From: Pseudomonas sp. AB6 | Lineage (GTDB): Bacteria; Pseudomonadota; Gammaproteobacteria; Pseudomonadales; Pseudomonadaceae | Assembly: GCF_034314105.1 (NCBI RefSeq) | Contig: NZ_JAVIWJ010000001.1 | Coordinates: forward strand, 4,812,501 to 4,876,500 | Length of the DNA stretch: 64,000 nt | Reading direction: 5' to 3' | Part shown: in pieces, positions 56,876 through 64,000 of the stretch | Position numbering within the stretch: position 1 is the stretch's first letter | Layout of the letters: each line of letters starts with the position of its first letter | Notes under the pieces: generated by a model | Database searches by the model: none | What the model was told of the DNA's origin: nothing | What the model saw: only the letters and a program-made list of their open reading frames with translations | Made by a program: the position numbers and the translations under genes

Positions 56876-58612
56876 ATGAATCGCAACGCCGAGTATTCTG
56901 GGGTCAACGACGCCGTCCGCGGAGAATTCTTCCGTCGCGTCTGGAAACTGATAACGCCGTACTGGCGTAGCGAAGAAAAAGGCATGGCCTGGCTGCTGCT
57001 GGTTTCCGTGATTGCGCTGTCGCTGTTTAGCGTGGCCATTTCGGTGATGATCAACAGTTGGTACAAAGACTTTTACAACGCCTTGCAAGAGAAAAACGTA
57101 GAGGCGTTTACTCATCTGATTTTGTATTTTTGCGGTATTGCCGCCATCGCGATCCTCGGTGCGGTATACCGTCTTTATCTGACTCAAATGCTAACCATCC
57201 GCTGGCGACGGTGGTTGACCGAGCAGCACTTTGCCAAATGGCTCGCGCACAAGAATTACTACCAGCTTGAACAACATGGTTACACCGATAACCCTGACCA
57301 ACGATTGTCTGAAGACTTGAATAGCTTCACTTCCAGCACCTTGAGCCTGGCGCTGGGCTTGATCCGTACCGTGGTCAGTCTGGTGTCGTTCTCGGTCATT
57401 TTGTGGGGCGTTTCGGGCAGCATCGAACTACTGGGTGTCACGATTCCCGGTTACATGTTTTGGGCTGCACTGTTATACGCCGCGTTGGGCAGCTGGCTGA
57501 CTCACAAAATCGGACAGCGCTTGATCAAGCTGAGCAACCAACAGGAACGCTACGAAGCGGATCTGCGTTTCGCCTTGGTCCGGGTTCGTGAAAACGCCGA
57601 AAGCATTGCCTTTTCTAATGGCGAACCCAATGAGAATCAGCGGTTGAGCTCGCGCTTCGGCATGATCTGGGCCAACTACTGGAACATCATGAAGGTCTCC
57701 AAGCGTCTAACGTTCTTCACGGCCGGTTATTCACAAATCGCCACCGTGTTTGCCTTTGTTGTCGCATCCCCGCGTTACTTCTCGGGTGCCATCGAACTGG
57801 GCGGTCTGATGCAAATCAATTCGGCTTTCGGCAACGTTCAGGAAAACTTCAGCTGGTTCATCGAGGCTTACACCTCTCTGGCCTCGTGGCGCGCTACCTG
57901 CGACCGTCTGTTAAGTTTCCGGCAGGGCATGCGCGACAACGAAGCCCATACTTCGGACATCAAGGTTGACCGAGAGGGCAATGCGTTGCGTTTTGATAAC
58001 TTGGCGTTGAAGCTGGCCGATGGTCGTGACCTGCTGGCCGGTGCCAATCTGGACATTGCTTCAGGTGATCGGGTCATGCTGAGCGGCCGCTCGGGCAGCG
58101 GAAAAAGTACGTTGCTGCGTGCGTTGGGTGGCTTATGGCATGAAGGACATGGCAGCGTGACGCTGCCCGCCGAGCGTTATTTGTTCTTGCCGCAACGGCC
58201 GTATTTGCCCATTGGTACGTTGCGCGAAGCCTTAAGTTATCCACAGGCGCCCGAAGCGTATCCGGCAGACCGTTACGCTCAGGTCCTGGAAACCTGCCGT
58301 TTGACTCATCTAATACCGCGTCTTGACGAAAGTGATCACTGGCAACGCATGTTGTCGCCAGGTGAGCAGCAACGCGTAGCCTTTGCCCGTGCGCTGCTTT
58401 ACGCACCCAACTGGCTGTATCTGGACGAAGCGACATCGGCAATGGATGAAGAAGATGAAGGCGTGCTGTATCAGGCGCTGATTGACGAACTGCCGGGCGT
58501 AACTCTGCTCAGCGTCGGCCATCGCAACAGCCTCAAGCGTTTCCATCGTCGGCATGTGCGGATTGATGGCGGCCAACTGCGTGAACAACCCCAACCTGAG
58601 GCCGTGGTTTAA
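56876..58612 (+). CDS. SbmA/BacA-like ABC transporter, permease-ATPase in one chain
   Basis: A 578-residue half-transporter of the ABC_membrane_2 (YddA/SbmA/BacA) family. Six membrane helices lie in residues about 35-330, with the family loop NYYQLEQHGYTDNPDQRLSEDLNSFT (in two parts near 125-150). A C-terminal ATPase follows: Walker A SGRSGSGKST, a signature LSPGEQQRVAFARALL and Walker B WLYLDEATSAMDEEDEG. Homologues move vitamin B12, peptides or long-chain compounds; the substrate here is unknown. It lies 99 bases after roxR on the same strand and could be read through from it. The ATG at 56876 has a weak ribosome site. Confidence 0.9.
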   Translation: MNRNAEYSGVNDAVRGEFFRRVWKLITPYWRSEEKGMAWLLLVSVIALSLFSVAISVMINSWYKDFYNALQEKNVEAFTHLILYFCGIAAIAILGAVYRLYLTQMLTIRWRRWLTEQHFAKWLAHKNYYQLEQHGYTDNPDQRLSEDLNSFTSSTLSLALGLIRTVVSLVSFSVILWGVSGSIELLGVTIPGYMFWAALLYAALGSWLTHKIGQRLIKLSNQQERYEADLRFALVRVRENAESIAFSNGEPNENQRLSSRFGMIWANYWNIMKVSKRLTFFTAGYSQIATVFAFVVASPRYFSGAIELGGLMQINSAFGNVQENFSWFIEAYTSLASWRATCDRLLSFRQGMRDNEAHTSDIKVDREGNALRFDNLALKLADGRDLLAGANLDIASGDRVMLSGRSGSGKSTLLRALGGLWHEGHGSVTLPAERYLFLPQRPYLPIGTLREALSYPQAPEAYPADRYAQVLETCRLTHLIPRLDESDHWQRMLSPGEQQRVAFARALLYAPNWLYLDEATSAMDEEDEGVLYQALIDELPGVTLLSVGHRNSLKRFHRRHVRIDGGQLREQPQPEAVV

Positions 58613-58656
58613 CGGTCGTACAAAAGATGCTTGAAAGCAGCCAGCTTTTTGCGCAT

Positions 58657-58669
58657 GTTGTCGTACAAC
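58657..58669. promoter_or_regulatory. Candidate operator of the FadR-type regulator, own gene
   Basis: GTTGTCGTACAAC, a dyad of two 5-base arms around CGT, 44 bases before the regulator start. Its TCGTACAACT end recurs upstream of kdgD and gudP, suggesting autoregulation plus control of the cluster. Confidence 0.55.
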
Positions 58670-58713
58670 TCGGTTGCGCTATCATGCGCGCTTATAAAGC
58701 TTTTTAGAGATTG

Positions 58714-59472
58714 ATGTCGGATATGGATAATCAGAGCCCTGCGCCACGTGTTCGCAGAAAACACCGCAGCCTCGCCCAAGAGTTGGTAACTGATCTCTCC
58801 GAGCGGATTCGCGGTGGGCAACTGACACGCGGAGACAAGTTGCCGACCGAGTCGGCAATCATGCAAGAGCAGGGCGTAAGCCGTACGGTGGTACGCGAAG
58901 CTATCTCGCGATTGCAGGCTTCCGGTCTGGTGGAAACTCGCCATGGCATTGGCACCTTTGTGCTGGATACCCCGAGCCCGAGTGGTTTTCGTATCGATCC
59001 GGCGACCATTGTTACTTTGCGTGATGTGCTGGCGATTCTCGAGTTGCGCATCAGCCTTGAAGTTGAATCGGCCGGATTGGCCGCGCAACGTCGCAGCCCA
59101 GAACAACTTGCCGCGATGCGGACTGCGCTGGATGCGTTGATCGAAAGGGCGCAAAACGCCGCTGACGGTGTGTCCTCAGACTTTCAGTTCCATTTGCAGA
59201 TTGCCCTGTCAACGGGCAACCGTTACTTCGTCGACATCATGACTCACTTGGGCACCAGCATCATTCCACGTACCCGTCTCAACTCCGCACATTTGGCCCA
59301 TGACGATCAGCAGCAATACATGAGTCGCCTGAACCGCGAGCACGAAGAAATCTTCGAAGCCATCGCCCGCCAAGATTCCGATGCCGCCCGCGCCGCCATG
59401 CGCTTGCATCTGACCAATAGCCGCGAACGCCTGCGTCATGCGCATGAAGAGGCACAAAAGCAGCAGGCTTAA
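58714..59472 (+). CDS. FadR-subfamily GntR regulator of the sugar-acid cluster
   Basis: A 252-residue GntR regulator. The winged HTH covers residues about 17-85 (LAQELVTDLSERIRGGQL, TESAIMQEQGVSRTVVREAISRLQASGLVETRHGIGTFV). The helical FCD effector domain (100-240) has metal-ligand-type histidines in the typical pattern (FQFHLQIALSTGN and AAMRLHLTNSRERLR). Regulators of this kind repress glucarate/galactarate genes until a sugar-acid intermediate binds. The start may be the ATG at 58714 or the one at 58723; a TTG directly before is less likely. It lies 267 bases before kdgD on the same strand and is probably transcribed separately. Confidence 0.9.
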   Translation: MSDMDNQSPAPRVRRKHRSLAQELVTDLSERIRGGQLTRGDKLPTESAIMQEQGVSRTVVREAISRLQASGLVETRHGIGTFVLDTPSPSGFRIDPATIVTLRDVLAILELRISLEVESAGLAAQRRSPEQLAAMRTALDALIERAQNAADGVSSDFQFHLQIALSTGNRYFVDIMTHLGTSIIPRTRLNSAHLAHDDQQQYMSRLNREHEEIFEAIARQDSDAARAAMRLHLTNSRERLRHAHEEAQKQQA

Positions 59473-59661
59473 CCCGGTGTACCCTAACCGCAGGACCGAA
59501 TTCATCCAGGAAGGTCACGACGCGGCGCGCCATCAGATCACGCTGCCCGCGTTCTTGATGGATGGGTCCACAGAGCATTTGCAATCTTCTACCGGTATTC
59601 GATACCTCTGATCGGCGTTGATAATCAAATTTCCAAAATCCAGTTGAGTCATGTTATTTCT

Positions 59662-59682
59662 AGTTGTACGATGACATACAAC
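59662..59682. promoter_or_regulatory. Candidate operator upstream of kdgD
   Basis: GTTGTA, eight bases, TACAAC: a 20-base dyad 58 bases before kdgD. Its AGTTGTACGA half matches, on the opposite strand, the site before the regulator gene. Confidence 0.55.
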
Positions 59683-59739
59683 ATCAGCTGAGAGTTGGTG
59701 CGCTTCCTTCCATATTTTGTTGCTCAGGGTGTTCGAATA

Positions 59740-60651
59740 ATGAATCCACAAGAACTGAAGTCCATCCTTTCTGCAGGTCTGCTGTCTTTTCCGGTTACCG
59801 ATTTCAACGCTCAGGGCGACTTCCACAAGGCCGGCTACATCAAGCGCCTTGAATGGCTCGCGCCCTACGGCGCTACCGCGTTGTTCGCTGCCGGCGGAAC
59901 CGGTGAGTTTTTCTCCCTCGCAGCCAGCGAATATTCTGAAGTCATCAAGACCGCGGTTGATACTTGCGCCAACAGCGTGCCGATTCTGGCCGGTGTCGGC
60001 GGATCGACCCGTCAAGCCATCGAATATGCACAGGAAGCCGAGCGCCTGGGCGCCAAAGGCGTCTTGCTGCTGCCGCACTATTTGACCGAAGCCAGCCAGG
60101 ACGGCGTTGCCGCCCACGTGGAGGCGGTGTGCAAGTCGGTCAATATTGGCGTGATTGTTTACAACCGTAACGTCTGCCGCTTGACCGCTCCACTGTTGGA
60201 GCGTCTGGCCGAGAGCTGCCCGAACCTGATTGGCTACAAAGACGGGCTGGGCGACATTGAACTGATGGTTTCCATCCGTCATCGGCTCGGTGATCGCTTC
60301 AGCTACCTGGGCGGCTTGCCGACCGCCGAAGTCTACGCCGCTGCCTACAAAGCGCTGGGCGTTCCGGTGTATTCGTCGGCGGTGTTCAACTTCCTGCCAA
60401 AAATGGCCATGGACTTCTACCACGCCGTTGCCCGTGACGATCACGCCACCGTGGGCAAGCTGATCGACGACTTCTTCTTGCCGTACCTGGACATCCGTAA
60501 CCGCAAGTCGGGTTACGCGGTCAGCATCGTAAAAGCAGGCGCGAAAATCGCCGGTTACGCCGCAGGTCCAGTCCGCACGCCATTGACTGACCTCACCGCA
60601 GAAGAGTTTGAAATGCTCGCTGCGTTGATGGACAAGCAGGGCGCTCAATAA
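59740..60651 (+). CDS. kdgD: 5-dehydro-4-deoxyglucarate dehydratase
   Basis: A 303-residue class I aldolase-fold enzyme of the DapA/NAL superfamily. It dehydrates and decarboxylates 5-keto-4-deoxyglucarate to 2-oxoglutarate semialdehyde in glucarate and galactarate breakdown. The Schiff-base lysine is Lys167 in NLIGYKDGLGD, the assisting tyrosine is Tyr141 in VIVYNRN, and the GGTGEF loop is at 52-57. The ATG at 59740 gives the standard MNPQELK start; an in-frame start 45 bases earlier is less likely. The neighbours supply the next step (dehydrogenase at 60729), uptake (62315) and the first dehydration (63699). A long open frame on the other strand is a shadow. Confidence 0.93.
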   Translation: MNPQELKSILSAGLLSFPVTDFNAQGDFHKAGYIKRLEWLAPYGATALFAAGGTGEFFSLAASEYSEVIKTAVDTCANSVPILAGVGGSTRQAIEYAQEAERLGAKGVLLLPHYLTEASQDGVAAHVEAVCKSVNIGVIVYNRNVCRLTAPLLERLAESCPNLIGYKDGLGDIELMVSIRHRLGDRFSYLGGLPTAEVYAAAYKALGVPVYSSAVFNFLPKMAMDFYHAVARDDHATVGKLIDDFFLPYLDIRNRKSGYAVSIVKAGAKIAGYAAGPVRTPLTDLTAEEFEMLAALMDKQGAQ

Positions 60652-60728
60652 TAAATATGCACAACCAAGGCCGCTGAGTGATCAGCGGTTCTTGCCTTTA
60701 GCTTTTCGTGCTTTTTTGGAGAATGCTC

Positions 60729-62174
60729 GTGTCTGATTCGAAACGTTTTGATAACTACATTGGTGGCGAATGGGTTGCCGGTTCGACTTATTCCTCCAAC
60801 ATAAACCCATCTGATCTGTCGGATGTCGTCGGCCAGTACGCTCAAGCAGATGTGGCGCAAGTCAACGCGGCTATCGACGCTGCCCGTGCTGCGTTCCCGG
60901 CGTGGTCTACTTCTGGCATTCAAGCACGCAGCGATTCGCTGGATAAAGTCGGCAGCGAAATCCTCGCGCGCCGCGAAGAGCTCGGCACCTTGCTCGCCCG
61001 TGAAGAAGGCAAGACCTTGCCGGAAGCGATCGGCGAAGTGACCCGCGCGGGCAACATCTTCAAATTCTTCGCCGGTGAATGCCTGCGTATTTCCGGTGAC
61101 TACCTGCCCTCGGTCCGTCCGGGGGTCAACGTTGAAGTCACTCGCGAAGCGCTAGGCGTGATCGGTCTGATCACCCCGTGGAACTTTCCGATTGCGATTC
61201 CGGCCTGGAAAATCGCCCCGGCCCTGGCTTACGGCAACTGCGTGGTGATCAAACCGGCTGACCTGGTGCCCGGTTGCGCGTGGGCTATCGCTGAAATCAT
61301 CTCCCGCTCGGGCTTCCCGGCTGGCGTGTTCAATTTAGTGATGGGCAGCGGCCGTGTAGTGGGTGACGTGATTGTCAAAAGCCGCAAAGTCGACGGCGTC
61401 AGCTTCACCGGTTCCGTCGGTGTGGGTCGTCAGATCGCGGTTGATTGCATTGCGCGTCAAGCCAAAGTACAGCTGGAAATGGGCGGCAAAAACCCACAGG
61501 TCATTCTCGACGACGCTGATCTCAAGCAAGCGGTCGAGCTGTCGGTACAGAGCGCGTTCTACTCCACCGGTCAACGTTGCACGGCGTCGAGCCGCTTCAT
61601 CGTGACCGCTGGCATCCACGACAAGTTCGTTGAAGCCGTGGCCGAGCGCATGCGTTCGATCAAAGTGGGCCATGCACTGAAGGCCGGTATTGATATCGGT
61701 CCGGTCGTTTCAAAAGCCCAGCTGGATCAAGACATGAGCTATGTCGCGATCGGTCAACAAGAAGGCGCACGTTTGGTATCGGGCGGTGAATTGGTCACCT
61801 GCGACACCGAAGGCTACTTCCTGGCACCAACGCTGTTTGCCGACAGCACCGCCGAGATGCGCATCAGCAAAGAAGAGATCTTTGGCCCAGTGGCGAACAT
61901 CGTCCGCGTGGCTGACTACGAAGCTGCACTGGCCATGGCCAACGACACCGAATTCGGCTTGTCGGCAGGCATCGCGACGTCTTCGCTGAAATATGCCAAC
62001 CATTTCAAACGCCATTCGCAGGCCGGGATGGTGATGGTCAACCTGCCAACGGCGGGTGTCGATTACCACGTGCCGTTTGGTGGTCGCAAAGGTTCTTCCT
62101 ACGGTTCGCGCGAGCAAGGTCGCTACGCGCAAGAGTTCTACACCGTGGTGAAAACCAGCTACATCGGCTCGTAA
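60729..62174 (+). CDS. 2-oxoglutarate semialdehyde dehydrogenase
   Basis: A 481-residue aldehyde dehydrogenase. The catalytic cysteine is Cys284 in YSTGQRCTASSRF and the general base is Glu250 in VQLEMGGKNP. The NAD(P) loop is SFTGSVGVGR, and TPWNFPIAIPAWK carries the oxyanion asparagine. Next to kdgD it should oxidise 2-oxoglutarate semialdehyde to 2-oxoglutarate, which enters the citrate cycle. The start is taken as GTG at 60729: GGAG is seven bases before it but only one before the in-frame ATG at 60723. It is 77 bases after kdgD. Confidence 0.92.
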   Translation: MSDSKRFDNYIGGEWVAGSTYSSNINPSDLSDVVGQYAQADVAQVNAAIDAARAAFPAWSTSGIQARSDSLDKVGSEILARREELGTLLAREEGKTLPEAIGEVTRAGNIFKFFAGECLRISGDYLPSVRPGVNVEVTREALGVIGLITPWNFPIAIPAWKIAPALAYGNCVVIKPADLVPGCAWAIAEIISRSGFPAGVFNLVMGSGRVVGDVIVKSRKVDGVSFTGSVGVGRQIAVDCIARQAKVQLEMGGKNPQVILDDADLKQAVELSVQSAFYSTGQRCTASSRFIVTAGIHDKFVEAVAERMRSIKVGHALKAGIDIGPVVSKAQLDQDMSYVAIGQQEGARLVSGGELVTCDTEGYFLAPTLFADSTAEMRISKEEIFGPVANIVRVADYEAALAMANDTEFGLSAGIATSSLKYANHFKRHSQAGMVMVNLPTAGVDYHVPFGGRKGSSYGSREQGRYAQEFYTVVKTSYIGS

Positions 62175-62192
62175 GTAACGCGAAACCGCTAG

Positions 62193-62252
62193 GAGCCACC
62201 TTGTTGGTGAGGCGTTAGACCTGACACGCCGCCTCGCCAACAAGTTCGCTCC
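62193..62252. repeat. Inverted pair of REP elements
   Basis: GGAGCCACCTTGTTGGTGAGGCG (62193-62215, in two parts) and the opposite copy ACGCCGCCTCGCCAACAAG...CGCTCC (62225-62252), separated by nine bases. This is a full BIME-type pair in the gap between the dehydrogenase and gudP genes; it can form a long hairpin. Confidence 0.75.
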
Positions 62253-62257
62253 TGAAG

Positions 62258-62266
62258 AGTTGTACG
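62258..62266. promoter_or_regulatory. Candidate operator upstream of gudP
   Basis: AGTTGTACG, the core of the sites before the regulator and kdgD, here as a half-site directly after the REP pair and 48 bases before the gudP start. It suggests that gudP has its own controlled promoter. Confidence 0.4.
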
Positions 62267-62284
62267 TAAAAGCTTTACCCGCCC

Positions 62285-62298
62285 AAAAAAAATAAATA
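62285..62298 (+). promoter_or_regulatory. A-rich Crc/Hfq-type motif before gudP
   Basis: AAAAAAAATAAATA, containing AAnAAnAA, three bases before the GTGGGAG ribosome site of gudP. It suggests Hfq/Crc-mediated catabolite repression of uptake; inference. Confidence 0.4.
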
Positions 62299-62314
62299 GT
62301 GGGAGTACTGTTAC

Positions 62315-63688
62315 ATGCCGCACGCCAAGCCGACCCACGTCCGCTATTTGATTCTGCTCATGCTTTTTCTGGTGACCACGATCAATTATGCCGACCGTGC
62401 CACCATCGCTATCGCGGGCTCCAGCCTGCAAAAAAGTCTCGGCATCGACGCCGTTACCCTCGGCTTTATCTTTTCTGCGTTTGGTTGGGCCTACGTGGCT
62501 GGCCAGATCCCCGGCGGATGGCTACTTGACCGGTTCGGGTCAAAAAAAGTCTATGCCCTGAGCATTTTCACCTGGTCGCTGTTCACCGTGCTGCAAGGCT
62601 ATGTCGGTGAATTCGGCGTCTCCACGGCCATCGTCGCGCTGTTCATGCTGCGGTTTCTGGTGGGTCTGGCTGAAGCGCCATCCTTCCCAGGTAACGCACG
62701 GATTGTCGCGGCCTGGTTTCCTACCGCCGAACGCGGCACTGCGTCGGCCATCTTCAATTCTGCGCAATATTTCGCCACCGTACTGTTCGCCCCGCTGATG
62801 GGCTGGATCGTTTACAGCTATGGCTGGCAACACGTGTTTGTGGTGATGGGCGGCGTCGGTGTGGTGTTTTCCGCAATTTGGCTGAAAGTTATCCACAGCC
62901 CGCGCAATCACCCGATGATCAACGAAGCCGAGTTCAACCATATTGCCGACAACGGCGGCATGGTCGATATGGATCAGGATAAGGGCAAAGGTGCCAGCGG
63001 TGGCCCCAAGTGGGACTACGTGCGGCAGCTGCTGACCAATCGCATGATGCTCGGCGTCTACCTGGGCCAATACTGCATCAACGGCATTACCTACTTCTTC
63101 CTGACCTGGTTCCCGGTGTACCTGGTTCAGGAACGCGGTATGACAATCCTGAAAGCCGGCTTCATTGCCTCCCTGCCAGCGATCTGTGGGTTTGTCGGCG
63201 GCGTGTTGGGCGGGATCATTTCTGACTACCTGTTGCGCAAAGGCCATTCGCTGACCTTCTCCCGCAAGGTACCGATTATCGGTGGGCTACTGTTGTCGAC
63301 GACGATTGTCGCGTGCAATTACGTGGACATCGAATGGATGGTGGTCGGTTTCATGGCCCTGGCCTTCTTCGGTAAAGGCGTTGGCGCATTGGGTTGGGCC
63401 GTGGTTTCCGATACATCGCCCAAGCAGATCGCCGGTTTGAGCGGTGGTTTGTTCAACATGTTCGGCAACATCGCTTCCATCACTACCCCTATCGTGATCG
63501 GTTACATCATCAACTCAACTGGCTCGTTCAAGTGGGCGCTGGTGTTCGTCGGTGCCAATGCGTTGGTGGCGGTGATCAGCTATGTGTTCATTGTTGGTGA
63601 AATCAAGCGCGTCGAATTGACAGAACCGTCACCTAAGGGCCTGGCAATCGGCGATGGCGCCAAAAAACTTTCTCAAGCCAAATCCTGA
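62315..63688 (+). CDS. gudP: MFS glucarate/galactarate transporter (GudP/GarP-like)
   Basis: A 457-residue carrier of the anion:cation symporter family with 12 helices. Early features are TTINYADRATIAIAGSSLQ and GWAYVAGQIPGGWLLDRFGSKKVY; the middle has RFLVGLAEAPSFPGNARIVAAWFP. These are typical of hexuronate and glucarate carriers. It imports D-glucarate and/or galactarate for the enzymes around it. The ATG at 62315 has GGGAG eleven bases upstream. It is 140 bases after the dehydrogenase and ten before garD. Confidence 0.92.
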   Translation: MPHAKPTHVRYLILLMLFLVTTINYADRATIAIAGSSLQKSLGIDAVTLGFIFSAFGWAYVAGQIPGGWLLDRFGSKKVYALSIFTWSLFTVLQGYVGEFGVSTAIVALFMLRFLVGLAEAPSFPGNARIVAAWFPTAERGTASAIFNSAQYFATVLFAPLMGWIVYSYGWQHVFVVMGGVGVVFSAIWLKVIHSPRNHPMINEAEFNHIADNGGMVDMDQDKGKGASGGPKWDYVRQLLTNRMMLGVYLGQYCINGITYFFLTWFPVYLVQERGMTILKAGFIASLPAICGFVGGVLGGIISDYLLRKGHSLTFSRKVPIIGGLLLSTTIVACNYVDIEWMVVGFMALAFFGKGVGALGWAVVSDTSPKQIAGLSGGLFNMFGNIASITTPIVIGYIINSTGSFKWALVFVGANALVAVISYVFIVGEIKRVELTEPSPKGLAIGDGAKKLSQAKS

Positions 63689-63698
63689 GGAAACCGTG

Positions 63699-64000
63699 AT
63701 GAACCTGATTCAACATGCCGATTCGCCACGCTACATTCAGTTGAATGCCCTCGATAACGTGGTTGTCGTGGTCAACGATCAAGGTGTGCCTGCGGGCACC
63801 CGGTTCGACAACGGTTTGGTAACGCTGGATAACGTGCCGCAAAGCCACAAGGTCAACTTAGTGGACATCGCCGAAGGGGAGCCTGTTATTCGTTACGGGC
63901 ACACCATTGGTTTTGCCTTGCAAGCTATCCCGCGTGGCAGTTGGGTCAGGGAAGATCACCTGCGCATGCCGACCGCGCCGCCGCTGGACAGCCTGCCGTT
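63699..64000 (+). CDS. garD: Galactarate dehydratase, N-terminal part (cut by window end)
   Basis: The frame opens at ATG 63699 with TGAGGAAA upstream and runs past the window edge; about 100 residues are visible. They begin MNLIQHADSPRYIQLNALDN and contain VVVVVNDQGVPAGTRFDNG and the SAF-domain part VNLVDIAEGEPVIRYGHTIGFAL, then IPRGSWVREDHLRMP. This is the N-terminal SAF domain of the UxaA/GarD family, which dehydrates galactarate to 5-keto-4-deoxyglucarate, the substrate of KdgD. Altronate dehydratase is less likely given the neighbours. The catalytic part is not in view. Confidence 0.88.
   Translation, partial: MNLIQHADSPRYIQLNALDNVVVVVNDQGVPAGTRFDNGLVTLDNVPQSHKVNLVDIAEGEPVIRYGHTIGFALQAIPRGSWVREDHLRMPTAPPLDSLP

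Noticed and set aside
59533..60648. Open frame of 371 codons on the minus strand.
   Set aside because: It is fully antisense to kdgD, whose catalytic residues are all present; high-GC codon bias makes long antisense frames common here.

Overview
The window is a stretch of a Pseudomonas chromosome, probably from the fluorescens/syringae side of the genus. The evidence is the Pseudomonas-type 23S and 5S rRNA, REP palindromes built around GTTCGCCAACAAG, and a gene order (SIMPL protein, roxSR, dppA paralogues, opdP, dppABCDF) that I recall from P. aeruginosa PA4493-PA4506. No tRNA, insertion sequence, integrase or CRISPR array was seen.

Layout: 1-2.5 kb is the 3' end of an rRNA operon with its terminator. 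2.6-5 kb holds a GNAT acetyltransferase and an azoreductase/LysR divergent pair. 5.3-14.6 kb is recC-recB-recD, coupled by ATGA overlaps. 14.6-19 kb (minus strand) is one operon: a sugar-phosphate-isomerase-like TIM barrel, a 2-oxoglutarate/Fe(II) oxygenase, a polar amino-acid binding protein and a permease-ATPase fusion. 19.3-24.3 kb is a LysR gene divergent from an MFS carrier, mmsA and mmsB (3-hydroxyisobutyrate or 3-hydroxypropionate breakdown). 24.4-29.9 kb is mixed: an orphan histidine kinase, a Fic remnant, a cupin, a LysR/TSUP pair, a broken LysR and a lipoprotein. Then come prfC (29.9-31.5 kb), an OpuC/Yeh-type osmoprotectant ABC operon (31.8-35.3 kb) and an ornithine/lysine decarboxylase (35.7-36.9 kb).

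36.9-40.2 kb is the most unusual part: a visibly AT-richer minus-strand cluster encoding a two-component alpha-pore-forming toxin of the XaxAB/YaxAB family, followed by an unrecognised helical 274-residue protein that could be a third component or an immunity/accessory factor. A Fur-box-preceded PepSY-flavodoxin-FNR reductase follows (40.5-42.9 kb).

43-54 kb is a di/tripeptide uptake locus: dppBCDF, three DppA-type binding proteins and an OpdP-like porin. Next are a SIMPL protein, the RoxSR redox two-component system and an SbmA/BacA-like ABC exporter. The window ends in a glucarate/galactarate catabolic cluster: a FadR-type regulator, kdgD, 2-oxoglutarate semialdehyde dehydrogenase, gudP, and garD cut by the window edge. 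A shared AGTTGTACG element precedes the regulator, kdgD and gudP, which points to a local regulon.

All functions come from reading motifs and from remembered family knowledge; no database search was run.
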